DNA from: an uncultured Pedobacter sp.
GTDB lineage: Bacteria; Bacteroidota; Bacteroidia; Sphingobacteriales; Sphingobacteriaceae
Reading direction: 5' to 3'
Length of the DNA stretch: 59,519 nucleotides
NCBI RefSeq assembly: GCF_946480185.1
Contig: NZ_CAMLIG010000024.1
Span: forward strand, 1-59,519
Numbering within the stretch: position 1 is the first letter of the stretch; the number at the start of each line of letters is the position of its first letter. The position numbers were made by a program, and so were the translations under genes. Below are positions 17,178-26,110 of this stretch, in pieces. The notes under the pieces were generated by a model, which saw only the letters and a program-made list of their open reading frames with translations, searched no databases and was not told the origin of the DNA.

Positions 17178-18494
17178 ATGAAAAAATTAGTATTCGTCCT
17201 TTTATTAGCCGTGTGGGGCATTGGTGCCAAGGCGCAGGCAATTTTTCAAAACATCAATCTTGCAGAAACTTTCTTCTCGCAACTGGATTCAGGAAATTAC
17301 GATAAAGCCTATGCCTTTTTTGATCCTTCTGTGAAAGACAAAATAAAGCCAGAGAATTTGAAAGAACTTTGGGCACAAATGGGGGCTAGGTTAGGAAAAT
17401 TTAAAGCTGTTGATGGCGTACAGAACAAAATTAAGGGCGATTTCCAGCTTGTTGTTTTAAACCTAAAGTTCGCAAATGACGATCAGCCTTTTCAGCTTAC
17501 TTTCAATAAGGAAAATAAAATAGCCGGCATATTTTTGCTGCCTAAAAGTGCACAATCTGCTTATAAATTACCGCTTTATGCCGATACAGCAAAGTTTACA
17601 CAAAAGCTGATTACCATAAAATCTGGCAAATATGATTTGCCGGCGATGCTTACCCTGCCAAAAGACAGTACACATTGCCCAATTGTAATTATGGTGCATG
17701 GCAGCGGGCCTTCTGATATGGACGAGAGTATCGGTCCAAACAAACCTTTTCAAGACTTTGCAACAGGTTTGGCCAGTAAAGGCATTGCATCTATCCGCTA
17801 TGTAAAGCGTACTTTACTGTATCCAAAAGCTTTTAGTGGCGCCGTTACTGTAAAAGAAGAGGTTTTGGATGATGCCCTAGCGGTAATTAATTATGCAAAA
17901 ACTGTCCCTCAAGCTGATCCTCAAAAAATTTATGTTTTAGGGCATAGCCTTGGCGGGATGCTTGCTCCACGTATAGCTACGCTTGATCCTTCTATCAAAG
18001 GATTGATTTTAGCGGCTGCGCCGGCCCGAAAGTTACAGGACATCATTATTGAACAGAACAATTATTTCTACGGCTTGCAACCAGACAGTGCTAAAAAAGT
18101 AAATGCCGTAGAGTTGGCCGCAAGTATAAAGTCAATTAACAACACCAGAGCATTCACTGCAAAAACGCCAGCTCAAGATTCTGTGTATTTAGGAATGCCA
18201 ATTTCATACTGGGCAGATTTAAATGCGATGGACCAAGTAGCGATGGCCAAAAAGTTGGATCAAAGAATTTTTGTTATTCAGGGCGGACAGGATTTTCAGG
18301 TAAGCGCTCAAGATTTTGATATTTGGCAGAAAGCATTGAAAGGTAAGAAGAATGTAGATACCAAGCTTTACCCAATGTTAAACCACCTGTTTATTTTTGT
18401 GAGCGCTAAAGGAGACACATCACAATATGCCACGCCATCAAATATCGATCAAACTTTAATTGATGACCTAGCCAGCTGGATAAATCAGAAATAA
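17178..18494 (+). CDS. Secreted alpha/beta hydrolase with N-terminal DUF3887-like domain
   Basis: Exported protein of 438 residues. The signal peptide is about residues 1-19 (ending AKAQ). A DUF3887-like small alpha+beta domain occupies about 25-115, and an alpha/beta-hydrolase domain about 140-435. The nucleophile elbow is GHSLGG (Ser near 257), the acid is in IQGGQDFQV and the His in MLNHLF, so the triad is complete. The substrate is unknown; relatives are annotated as esterases, acyl-peptidase-like or dienelactone hydrolases. Its stop codon overlaps the ATG of the next gene by one base (TAATG), which implies translational coupling. Confidence 0.9.
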   Translation: MKKLVFVLLLAVWGIGAKAQAIFQNINLAETFFSQLDSGNYDKAYAFFDPSVKDKIKPENLKELWAQMGARLGKFKAVDGVQNKIKGDFQLVVLNLKFANDDQPFQLTFNKENKIAGIFLLPKSAQSAYKLPLYADTAKFTQKLITIKSGKYDLPAMLTLPKDSTHCPIVIMVHGSGPSDMDESIGPNKPFQDFATGLASKGIASIRYVKRTLLYPKAFSGAVTVKEEVLDDALAVINYAKTVPQADPQKIYVLGHSLGGMLAPRIATLDPSIKGLILAAAPARKLQDIIIEQNNYFYGLQPDSAKKVNAVELAASIKSINNTRAFTAKTPAQDSVYLGMPISYWADLNAMDQVAMAKKLDQRIFVIQGGQDFQVSAQDFDIWQKALKGKKNVDTKLYPMLNHLFIFVSAKGDTSQYATPSNIDQTLIDDLASWINQK

Positions 18495-19132
18495 TGAAAT
18501 TAAAAGCTTTTGTTAATAATCCTTATCAAGAAAACATCTATATCCTTTATGTCAAAAATGGTGATTGTGCCATTATTGATCCAGGAATGTACACTGCTAC
18601 GGAGCAAAATGCCGTAGTGAATTTCATCAAGGAAAATAGTTTGAACCCGGTGATGCTGTTAAATACACATTGCCATATTGACCATGTGTTGGGCAATAAA
18701 TTTATTTTTGACCAGTATGGTTTAAAGCCGCAATTTAATAAAGGCGAATTGCCTTTATTACAAGCTGTTCCTTCTTATGCGCCTCAGCAAGGATTTAATT
18801 ACGAACTTTCTCCAGAGCCTGAAGTTTTTTTACCGGAAGAAGGACAAATCATTTTAGGCGACGAAACCTTAGATTTGCTTTTTGTTCCGGGCCACTCGCC
18901 AGCACACTTGTGTTTTTATAATAAAGCAGACGGGTTTGTGATTGGCGGAGATGCGCTTTTTAGAGGCAGTATTGGACGTACAGATTTGCCAGGAGGAAAC
19001 CATCAGCTGTTATTGAAAAGTATTCAAGACAAACTGTTTGCCTTGCCGGAAAGTGTTGAGGTATATCCCGGCCACGGTCCGCATACAACCGTAGGTTTTG
19101 AAAAATCAAACAACCCTTTTTTTAAGCACTAA
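18494..19132 (+). CDS. Metallo-beta-lactamase-fold hydrolase (glyoxalase II-like)
   Basis: Cytoplasmic protein of 212 residues with the full metal-binding set: THCHIDH (HxHxDH), the His in VPGHSPAHL, the Asp in GGDALFRGSIGRTDLPGG, and the His in VYPGHGP. The pattern fits the glyoxalase II/YcbL-like hydrolases that cleave thioesters, but the C-terminal substrate-binding domain of true glyoxalase II is missing. The exact substrate is therefore open. The start overlaps the stop of the hydrolase gene by one base. The next gene begins four bases after its stop. Confidence 0.92.
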   Translation: MKLKAFVNNPYQENIYILYVKNGDCAIIDPGMYTATEQNAVVNFIKENSLNPVMLLNTHCHIDHVLGNKFIFDQYGLKPQFNKGELPLLQAVPSYAPQQGFNYELSPEPEVFLPEEGQIILGDETLDLLFVPGHSPAHLCFYNKADGFVIGGDALFRGSIGRTDLPGGNHQLLLKSIQDKLFALPESVEVYPGHGPHTTVGFEKSNNPFFKH

Positions 19133-19136
19133 TTTT

Positions 19137-20363
19137 TTGAATACCGCGTATTATATTGCCAAAAGGTATCTTTTCTCAAAAAAATCTACCAATGCTATAA
19201 ATATCATTTCGGGTATTTCTATGTTGGGTGTTTTTGTGGGCAGCGCCGCCTTGTTAGTTATACTTTCGGCGTTTAACGGCTTGGAGAAATTGGTGGTATC
19301 CTTATCCAATACGGTGATACCAGATTTACGGATTGAGCCTACAAACGGGAAAACCTTTGATCCAAATCATACCGTTCTCTTAAATTTTAAAAAAAGCAAT
19401 GATGTTGCGCTATATACTGAAGTGCTGGAAGAAAAAGCACTTTTACGGTATAATAACCAACAGTTTATCGGGCAAATAAAAGGCGTGAGCCCATCTTTTT
19501 TAAATAATAAAAAGTTAAAATCTAGTATCGTACAGGGTGACTTTGCATTGGGCGATAAGTCGAATCCATTAGCTGTGGTGGGTTCAACTGCACAATATAC
19601 TTTGGGGATAAATATCAATAACCCTTTAACCCTTCTAGAGATTTATTCGCCGAACAAGAGCACTTCTGGAGGTTTTAGTCCTACAGATGAGTTTGTAAGC
19701 CGTTATGTTATGCCTGTTGGTGTTTTCGAATCTAATCAGGAATCAGATAATACGGTTATTATTCCCTTGGCAACTGCCAGAGATCTTTTGGCAGAACCCA
19801 AAAATGTTTCCGCTGCAGAAGTTATCTTAAAAGACAGTACTCGTTCAAATGAGGTGGCAAATACACTCCAAAAGCAATTAGGCGCTAAGTTTAGCGTAAA
19901 GGACAGGATTCAGCAGAATGCTTTACTTTATAAAATACTGAATTCAGAAAAATGGGCGGTTTACCTCATTTTAACTTTTGTGCTATTGATAGCAACCTTT
20001 AATATTGTGGGTTCGCTTACCATGTTGGTTATTGATAAGCAAAAAGACATTGCTGTTTTAAACAGCTTAGGAGCCGATAAAAGGATGATCAGACAAATTT
20101 TCTTGTTTGAAGGATTGATGATTTCATTTATAGGTTGCATTTTGGGATTGTTTTTGGGAGGCTTGTTTGGTTATGCCCAAATGAAGTGGGGTTTTATCAC
20201 CATGTCACAGGGGAATATGGTAGTAAATGCTTATCCTATGGCTTTGAACGCCATTGACTTTGTACTCGTTTTTGTTACCGTTTCGGTGATTTCTTTTATC
20301 GCTTCGTTTATTAGCTCAAGGCTTAGCGTAAAACGTTTTGAGCAATTGAAGCAGGCGTTGTAG
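19137..20363 (+). CDS. ABC transporter permease, FtsX/LolC-LolE family
   Basis: Inner-membrane permease of about 409 residues. One membrane segment near the N-terminus follows the conserved AKRYLFSKKSTNAINIISGISMLGV (written by family position 9-33). A large periplasmic MacB-like domain follows, then three C-terminal segments of the FtsX type (about 285-400). It probably helps release lipoproteins to the outer membrane as in LolCDE, but no LolD ATPase is adjacent. I chose the TTG at 19137, which gives MNTAYYIAKRY and lies four bases past the previous stop. The ATG at 19098 would overlap that gene and add residues unlike the family. Confidence 0.88.
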   Translation: MNTAYYIAKRYLFSKKSTNAINIISGISMLGVFVGSAALLVILSAFNGLEKLVVSLSNTVIPDLRIEPTNGKTFDPNHTVLLNFKKSNDVALYTEVLEEKALLRYNNQQFIGQIKGVSPSFLNNKKLKSSIVQGDFALGDKSNPLAVVGSTAQYTLGININNPLTLLEIYSPNKSTSGGFSPTDEFVSRYVMPVGVFESNQESDNTVIIPLATARDLLAEPKNVSAAEVILKDSTRSNEVANTLQKQLGAKFSVKDRIQQNALLYKILNSEKWAVYLILTFVLLIATFNIVGSLTMLVIDKQKDIAVLNSLGADKRMIRQIFLFEGLMISFIGCILGLFLGGLFGYAQMKWGFITMSQGNMVVNAYPMALNAIDFVLVFVTVSVISFIASFISSRLSVKRFEQLKQAL

Positions 20364-20421
20364 CAGAGAGTGATTGAATTTTGGATGAGAGAAGGTTGGA
20401 ATGGTAGAATTTTTTGGATAG

Positions 20422-21669
20422 CTAATGAATTTTAAGGGATAAAATGGTGATGTCATCAGTAGCTTCATGGTAATTTCTTAAAACATCCAATTTGTTGATC
20501 AGCTCTTTATGGAGGTGTTTGAGGTCTTTTGATTTATGTTCCTGCAAAAAATCAACTAATTCTTCCTCTGTAATGGATTGCTCCTCATCACCGTCAAACT
20601 CAAGAATACCATCGGTATAATTAAATATAATAGCGCCATGCTCCAACTTCAACTCGCCCTCGTTAACAAAAGGTAATTCGTCGAAAACACCAATCATGGT
20701 GGTGCCTTTTTTCAGTGGGATAGCTTCGTTACCTTGTAAAACCAACGGGCAGTTATGTCCAGCATTGATATATTTAACCATACGGGTTTTATCGTTATAA
20801 ATACCTAAAAACAAGGTGATAAAACGGTCTCCTTTGGTGTTGTTGTAAACAATTTGGTTTAATTTTTCTATCAGAATGGCAAGCGGTGTATCTAAAGAAA
20901 CTAAGGCTCTTAAACTAGCCTGAAAGTTAGCCATAATTAACGCGGCAGAAATTCCTTTGCCAGATACATCGGCAACACACCATAAAAACTCGTCAGCATT
21001 TATCTGTATAAAATCAAAAAAATCGCCACCAATACTTTGGTGCGGGCGATAGATAGATTCTACATCTAAAAAAATATTTTTTGGTAGGCTTTGCGGAATC
21101 AGCATGTTTTGTACTTGCCTTGCCAGCTCAACTTCTCGTGTCAAACGTTCGCGGTGTAAGCGCTCTTTAAAAAGTTTCTTATTTTCAAAAGCAACCACTA
21201 TTACGTTAATCAGCGTTTGTATATAATCAACACTATTGTCCAGCAACTTTTCATCGGTTTCAAACTTTCCAACCAATACAAAAGCCAAAGCCTCATCTTT
21301 ATGGTGAACAGGAATAAAATAATCGAAGGCGTTAAAAATTGGGTTTTCGTGATTGCTGATATTTACCGCAACTTTTAAGGGCATTAGCTCATCGGAAATC
21401 AGCTGTAAATCTTCTGGAGCTTCTAGCTCGCCCCCAAAATTAGATACACAGAAAAACTGATCAATATTCAAAAGCAACAACCTAAATTTTTCAACTCGTA
21501 GGTTATTCTTCATAATCGTTTCCAGCATCTCTACCAGTATTTCACTGGAGACATTACTGTTTATTGCCCGGGTAATTTCCAATAGCGCACTTAATTCAGC
21601 TTGTCGCTTTAATAAGAGTTCTACTATATCTATCTGGGCATCAGATTCTGATGAATCATGCTCTTGCAT
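20422..21669 (-). CDS. GAF-type sensor serine phosphatase (SpoIIE/RsbU-like PP2C)
   Basis: Protein of 415 residues with an N-terminal coiled region and a GAF-like domain (about 20-170), a linker helix, and a C-terminal SpoIIE-type PP2C domain (about 195-413). Metal-binding motifs are visible in GGDFFDF, CVADVSGKGISAALIMA and NYTDGILE. In partner-switching systems such enzymes dephosphorylate an anti-sigma antagonist, but no antagonist or anti-sigma kinase gene is nearby. There is no membrane segment, so any signal is intracellular. It is separated from the upstream permease gene by 163 bases with its own candidate promoter. Confidence 0.92.
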   Translation of the reverse strand: MQEHDSSESDAQIDIVELLLKRQAELSALLEITRAINSNVSSEILVEMLETIMKNNLRVEKFRLLLLNIDQFFCVSNFGGELEAPEDLQLISDELMPLKVAVNISNHENPIFNAFDYFIPVHHKDEALAFVLVGKFETDEKLLDNSVDYIQTLINVIVVAFENKKLFKERLHRERLTREVELARQVQNMLIPQSLPKNIFLDVESIYRPHQSIGGDFFDFIQINADEFLWCVADVSGKGISAALIMANFQASLRALVSLDTPLAILIEKLNQIVYNNTKGDRFITLFLGIYNDKTRMVKYINAGHNCPLVLQGNEAIPLKKGTTMIGVFDELPFVNEGELKLEHGAIIFNYTDGILEFDGDEEQSITEEELVDFLQEHKSKDLKHLHKELINKLDVLRNYHEATDDITILSLKIH

Positions 21670-21699
21670 TTTCCTTTATTGTGTGTTGTTTAGAAAAAC

Positions 21700-21730
21700 T
21701 AAATGTACAGAAAGCAACACAAAGTGTCAA
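21700..21730 (-). promoter_or_regulatory. Candidate sigma-A-type promoter of the phosphatase gene
   Basis: On the minus strand TTG (21730-21728) is followed after 20 bases by TACATTTA (21707-21700). This is close to the Bacteroidota pattern TTG-N19..21-TAnnTTTG, with one mismatch at the last base. It would start transcription about 25 bases before the phosphatase ATG. Confidence 0.45.
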
Positions 21731-21832
21731 CTAAACGATTATATTTTCTGTTTATAATCTGGTATCTTTAGTAATGGTTATTAAAGAACGATCTCAGTTA
21801 TATTAGAGAGATAAACCGAAGGTTAATTAAAA

Positions 21833-22945
21833 CTAAACATTAGAAACATCCGCTTTTAAATCAAATAAATCTCTTAAACTAATGGTGATGAGGTTGAAAG
21901 CGTAAACAGTAAACATAATCATTAAGCCGGGAATTAAGGCTAAGTAAGCGCCATCCATTACAATATAGCCGTAGTGTTCTTTAATCATCCCGCCCCAGGT
22001 AGGCATGGGCGGTTGTGCGCCAAAGCCCAAAAAGCTTAAACCCGCTTCCAGTAAAATGGCGGATGCAAAGTTTGAAGCAGCCATTACCAAAATGGCGCCC
22101 ATAATGTTAGGTAAAATGTGGATGTAAATAATCCTGAAATTTGAAAAGCCCAAAGAACGGGCCGCCTCCACAAACTCGGTATTTTTTAAGGCCAAAACTT
22201 GTCCGCGTACCAAACGGGCAACTTCTACCCACATAGATAAACCCACAGCCACAAATACTTGCCAAAAACCTTTCCCCAAAGCAAAAGAAATGGCAATTAC
22301 CAATAGTAAAGCGGGTAATGACCATAGCACATTCATTAACCAGCTTATTGCAACATCTGTTTTTCCGCCAAAATAGCCGGCAGTTGCGCCTAAACTAATG
22401 CCCAAAATTAAACTAATGAGTACAGCCATAAAACCAACGGTTAATGATACGCGAGCGCCAATAATAATTCTGCTCAGCAAATCTCTGCCGTAAATATCGG
22501 TGCCTAGCCAAAAGGTTTTTTTGATGATATTATCGTTTTTAATTTGAGTGAGGGTTTTTCGGTGAAAGGAGCTGAGCCTGATTTTTTTCCATTCGCCACT
22601 TTCATTGGGGCCAAGATATTCGCGATATAGTAAATCAGAAGTGCTAAAACGGTATTTCGTAACGGGAATTAAATCAAACTGGCTGGGTTGCCCGTTCAGT
22701 AATTTTTCAAACAAATTTACTTTTGATATTTGCGGGAGTTTTTGTGTTTTGATAAAAGTGAAGGTAGAACCGGGTTTTTCTATGTTCAGCTCCAAGTGCA
22801 TTTGGTTTGCCATTGGACTATCATCCGGCGTAAGCCAATAACCCAAAAATGCCAGAGCCGTAACCGCAGCAATAAAAAACAGACCTATTAAAGAAAGTTT
22901 GTTTTTTGCAAAAATCTGCCACGATTTTTTAGAGTTATTATTCAC
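21833..22945 (-). CDS. OppC/DppC-type ABC transporter permease
   Basis: Inner-membrane permease of 370 residues from the peptide/nickel uptake family. An N-terminal OppC segment (about 8-33) is followed by a periplasmic insertion of roughly 110 residues. The core domain follows, opening with FWLGTDIYGRDLLSRIIIGARVSL and containing the ATPase-contact EAA loop EAARSLGFSNFRIIYIHILPN. No binding protein, partner permease or ATPase gene lies nearby, so it must work with components encoded elsewhere. It starts nine bases after the glycosyltransferase stop and is likely co-transcribed with it. Confidence 0.92.
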   Translation of the reverse strand: MNNNSKKSWQIFAKNKLSLIGLFFIAAVTALAFLGYWLTPDDSPMANQMHLELNIEKPGSTFTFIKTQKLPQISKVNLFEKLLNGQPSQFDLIPVTKYRFSTSDLLYREYLGPNESGEWKKIRLSSFHRKTLTQIKNDNIIKKTFWLGTDIYGRDLLSRIIIGARVSLTVGFMAVLISLILGISLGATAGYFGGKTDVAISWLMNVLWSLPALLLVIAISFALGKGFWQVFVAVGLSMWVEVARLVRGQVLALKNTEFVEAARSLGFSNFRIIYIHILPNIMGAILVMAASNFASAILLEAGLSFLGFGAQPPMPTWGGMIKEHYGYIVMDGAYLALIPGLMIMFTVYAFNLITISLRDLFDLKADVSNV

Positions 22946-22954
22946 GAGCGCTCA

Positions 22955-24088
22955 TTATTTCACCATTCTGCCTTTCCAGTTGTATTTGCCGGCATTTCCC
23001 ATGATACCAATATATATTAAATATATCACATGTAAAAAAGTTAAAAAACTAAGCTTAATGATCAAGTCTTTGCGTTTTACGAAGCTAGCTAAGGTTTCTA
23101 AAAAGAAAAGTTCGGCACTAAATTTTATCAGGAACTGAATGGTTACCAATTTTAAAAAATCGGGATAAAAAAATGCCAGCACAAAATTCAATGCCAATGA
23201 AACATTAAATATCCACATACAAACGGCCAAAACAATTATTTTTTTGTCTTTGTATTTCACGCTTTTGCTGGCCCAACGTCTGCGTTGCTGTATAAATTCT
23301 TTGAGGTTTGATTTGGCGTGGGTATAAACGCAGGCCTCGTTTGATTTGCAAAAGCCAATGGTGCCAGGATAAGCTTTCGCCACTTTATGCAAAAAAAGTT
23401 CATCATCTCCAGATGCCAAATCATCGATTCCTTTAAAGCCTCCCAGCTCAAAAAACACGTCTTTTTTATAGGCTAAATTAGCGCCGTTACAGGTAGAAGG
23501 CATTTTATTGCCAATACCGGCAGCGCCCAATCCAATTAGGTAAAGAAATTCTAAAGTTTGCAGCTTTTCAAAAAGTGATTTTTCTTCAAAATAAACCACC
23601 GGCGAACTGATCAAATTAAAGTTCTTCTCTTGGTAAAGCCCCACAATGTTGATCAGCCAGTTTCTGCCCATTCTACAATCAGCATCAGTGGCAACTATCA
23701 ATTCGCCTTGTGAAACATTGATGGCTTCGGTAATTGCTTTCTTTTTATAGGAGTTTAACGGTTTACTTTCGTTCAGCTGAATTAGTTTAACACCTTTATC
23801 AGCATAGCCTGCAATAATTTGGGAGGTATGATCTGTAGAATGGTCATCAACAATAATGAGTTCAAAAAGCTCTTTTGGGTAATTTTGATTAATGATATCT
23901 TCGATAGTGAGGTGAATACTTTCTGCTTCGTTTCTGGCCGCTATCAATACAGATACTTTAGTTTTCGGCTTCACTAAAAGTGCCGTGTAGAAAGGGATTT
24001 TTTGCCAGCCAGTTCTTAAAAACAAAATTAAAAACGCATATAAAAAGGTAAGCGTTAAGGAAACAAAACTAATGAGTACGACTATCAA
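22955..24088 (-). CDS. Membrane-associated family 2 glycosyltransferase
   Basis: GT-A type glycosyltransferase of 377 residues. It has an N-terminal membrane segment (about 4-26), then the catalytic domain starting VSVLIAARNEAE, with VDDHSTD and the metal-binding ATDADCRM. The acceptor-side GIDDLASGDDELFLHK and the QRRRW motif of processive-type enzymes follow. Two or three membrane segments close the protein. It probably builds a glycolipid or polysaccharide at the cytoplasmic face; the sugar is unknown. Its start overlaps the end of the flippase-like gene by 20 bases, so the two are coupled and plausibly share a lipid substrate. Confidence 0.92.
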   Translation of the reverse strand: MIVVLISFVSLTLTFLYAFLILFLRTGWQKIPFYTALLVKPKTKVSVLIAARNEAESIHLTIEDIINQNYPKELFELIIVDDHSTDHTSQIIAGYADKGVKLIQLNESKPLNSYKKKAITEAINVSQGELIVATDADCRMGRNWLINIVGLYQEKNFNLISSPVVYFEEKSLFEKLQTLEFLYLIGLGAAGIGNKMPSTCNGANLAYKKDVFFELGGFKGIDDLASGDDELFLHKVAKAYPGTIGFCKSNEACVYTHAKSNLKEFIQQRRRWASKSVKYKDKKIIVLAVCMWIFNVSLALNFVLAFFYPDFLKLVTIQFLIKFSAELFFLETLASFVKRKDLIIKLSFLTFLHVIYLIYIGIMGNAGKYNWKGRMVK

Positions 24089-25064
24089 AAAACTTTAGTT
24101 TAAAAACAAAATAAGAACCAATAACTGCCGGAACAATTAGATTTACGAACCAAATTAACGCAATTGCAGCCATTATTGCTACATGATGCGGGGTAATAAA
24201 TCCAAAAAAATAAGTAGCTGTCAAACTTCGTACCCCAACATCCAACAAATCTAATGATGGAAGTGCAGATTGGATAAAAAATAAAATAAACACCATTAAT
24301 GCCGATTTATAAAAAGCAATTTCGGGCAATAGAAGGTAAATAATAAGAATATATTGGATGGTAAAAACTGCGAATCTTGCGATGCTGAAAAGCATTACTT
24401 TTATGAGTTCTTTTTGATGATAGCGGTTTAACACCGAAAAAAAGCGTTTGTATTTTTTCAAGAATTTAATGCTATTCAATGATTTTTCTATCCAGCGGAT
24501 GTTAAAGTAAAAAACTAAAAAGAAAAAGCAGAAACCCATTACCAAAAAGGAAATGGCAACAAAAAGCCATTGGTCCAAGGGTTTAAAGTTGTAGATAAAC
24601 CATAATAAGGCAATTGAGCCCACCACATTGGTAATTACCATTTGCGCTATTTGGCCCACACTCATGGCCACAGCGCCCTGTATTCTTCGCCTTGGCGAAA
24701 GAAAAAAGACTCTTCCTCCGTATTCTCCAATTCGGTTAGGCGTAAAAATTGCCCAAGTTAAGCCACAAAAAACAGATTCAACAGCTTTGTAATAGCTGAT
24801 TTTTTCCACCTTTGAAATAAGGAACTGCCATTTTAAGCTTTCTATTAACCAATTGACGAGCATCAATAAAACGATGATAGAAATTATGGTGTAAACCTTT
24901 GTTTTTGAAAGCTTAGCAATTAAGTTTCCGAATTGGTCAAGATCATGATGATTAGTTAGCTTTTGGTAAATAAAATAGCCAGCCAAAACAACGACGATTA
25001 TTTTTAGGCTGTAGCTAATTATTTTTTTTTGCTGTACTGTCAACAGATGTTTGATTTTATACAA
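24069..25064 (-). CDS. Lysylphosphatidylglycerol-synthase-TM-type flippase-like membrane protein
   Basis: Integral membrane protein of about 331 residues with seven or eight predicted segments. The conserved pieces NRIGEYGGRVFFLSPRRR and SLDLLDVGVRS fit the LPG_synthase_TM (UPF0104) family without the soluble aminoacyltransferase domain. Such stand-alone proteins are often found beside glycosyltransferases and are thought to move lipids across the membrane. No ATG is available before an upstream stop: the start is the TTG at 25064 or another TTG seven codons in. The ruvC coding region starts divergently about 30 bases away. Confidence 0.87.
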   Translation of the reverse strand: MYKIKHLLTVQQKKIISYSLKIIVVVLAGYFIYQKLTNHHDLDQFGNLIAKLSKTKVYTIISIIVLLMLVNWLIESLKWQFLISKVEKISYYKAVESVFCGLTWAIFTPNRIGEYGGRVFFLSPRRRIQGAVAMSVGQIAQMVITNVVGSIALLWFIYNFKPLDQWLFVAISFLVMGFCFFFLVFYFNIRWIEKSLNSIKFLKKYKRFFSVLNRYHQKELIKVMLFSIARFAVFTIQYILIIYLLLPEIAFYKSALMVFILFFIQSALPSLDLLDVGVRSLTATYFFGFITPHHVAIMAAIALIWFVNLIVPAVIGSYFVFKLKFFDSRTH

Positions 25065-25093
25065 TGTTAAGAATTTACGCTAATATTGCTGTC

Positions 25094-25660
25094 ATGTTAA
25101 AAGAAAAATCCAAAGAACGAATTATCCTAGGAATTGATCCGGGGACTGCCGTTATGGGTTATGGATTGGTAAAGGAAACAGGCAATAAAATTGAACTGAT
25201 TAGTTTGGGCGTAGTAAAAATGGCCCATTTAGATGATCATTTTTTAAAGCTGCAACGCATTTTCGAAAAAACAACTAGTTTAATTGAGCAATACCACCCA
25301 GATTGTATTGCGCTGGAAGCTCCGTTTTACGGGAAAAACATACAGGTAATGCTGAAATTGGGAAGAGCGCAGGGGGTTGCCATGGCCGCCGGTTTGGCTA
25401 AAGGATTGCCCATTTTTGAGTATTCGCCAAAGAAAATAAAACAAGCAATTACCGGAAACGGAAACGCAACCAAAGAGCAAGTTGCCGCAATGTTAAAGCA
25501 ACTTTTAAAATTCACAGAAACTCCGGAGTTTTTAGATGCTACAGACGGACTGGGCGTAGCAGTTTGCCACTCGTTCCAAAAAATCACCAGCAGTGGGGCT
25601 GGCAAATCTTACAGCGGTTGGGAAGCTTTCGCTAAAGAAAACGTGAAAAGAGTTAAGTAG
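25094..25660 (+). CDS. ruvC: Holliday-junction resolvase
   Basis: Endonuclease that resolves Holliday junctions with RuvAB. The acidic catalytic residues fit D15 in LGIDPGT, E75 in ALEAPF, D149 and D152 in FLDATDGLGVAVCH. The length of 188 residues from the ATG at 25094 is normal for the family. The in-frame ATG at 25064 would add ten residues and overlap the divergent gene, so I prefer 25094. The last bases overlap the end of the convergent cyclotransferase-like gene by eight bases, which is a tail-to-tail arrangement without a terminator. Confidence 0.95.
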   Translation: MLKEKSKERIILGIDPGTAVMGYGLVKETGNKIELISLGVVKMAHLDDHFLKLQRIFEKTTSLIEQYHPDCIALEAPFYGKNIQVMLKLGRAQGVAMAAGLAKGLPIFEYSPKKIKQAITGNGNATKEQVAAMLKQLLKFTETPEFLDATDGLGVAVCHSFQKITSSGAGKSYSGWEAFAKENVKRVK

Positions 25661-26108
25661 CTACCGCGACCTTTGGAAAAACGGACAGGATTTTTGTAAT
25701 ATAACTTTCGGGGAAACCATGGAACCTTGCGTAATTCACAATGTTGTTCACATACTTCTTATCAGGCAAAATACCATCTTGGAAGTGATTACAAATAAAA
25801 GCGTAAGCGCTAACGGTACCTTTATCTGTTAAAATATCAAAAGGGGTTAAGGTGTATTCTGGCTCTGTTTGCCCTAATTGCTCAAATTTGTTTTTGTTGA
25901 TTTTATAAATTACACCTAGTGTAAAATCATCTGCCGCAGGAGACAAATTTCCTCTCGCGGTACCGTCGGGATTTTTGCGGTTAAACTTTAAAGCGTAATG
26001 TTTGAGTTCACCTTTACCCACTATTTCAACGGGCTGGTTTACCCTAAATTCAACCATGGATTGGTTCAATGCGCAACCATAACCAAAATATAAAAAACTG
26101 TCTGTCAT
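25653..26108 (-). CDS. Gamma-glutamylcyclotransferase-like (AIG2/GGCT fold) protein
   Basis: Cytoplasmic protein of 151 residues. It opens with FLYFGYGCALN, the GGCT-type nucleotide-like loop 'YFaYGsnl', and shows the LGVIYKINKNKFEQLGQTEP segment typical of the fold. The catalytic Glu is probably the one in QTEPEY, but this is uncertain without alignment. It may release 5-oxoproline from gamma-glutamyl peptides; other AIG2-like activities are possible. The ATG at 26108 is two bases after the HD-hydrolase stop. A longer start at 26129 would overlap that gene. Confidence 0.83.
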   Translation of the reverse strand: MTDSFLYFGYGCALNQSMVEFRVNQPVEIVGKGELKHYALKFNRKNPDGTARGNLSPAADDFTLGVIYKINKNKFEQLGQTEPEYTLTPFDILTDKGTVSAYAFICNHFQDGILPDKKYVNNIVNYARFHGFPESYITKILSVFPKVAVAT

Positions 26109-26110
26109 TT

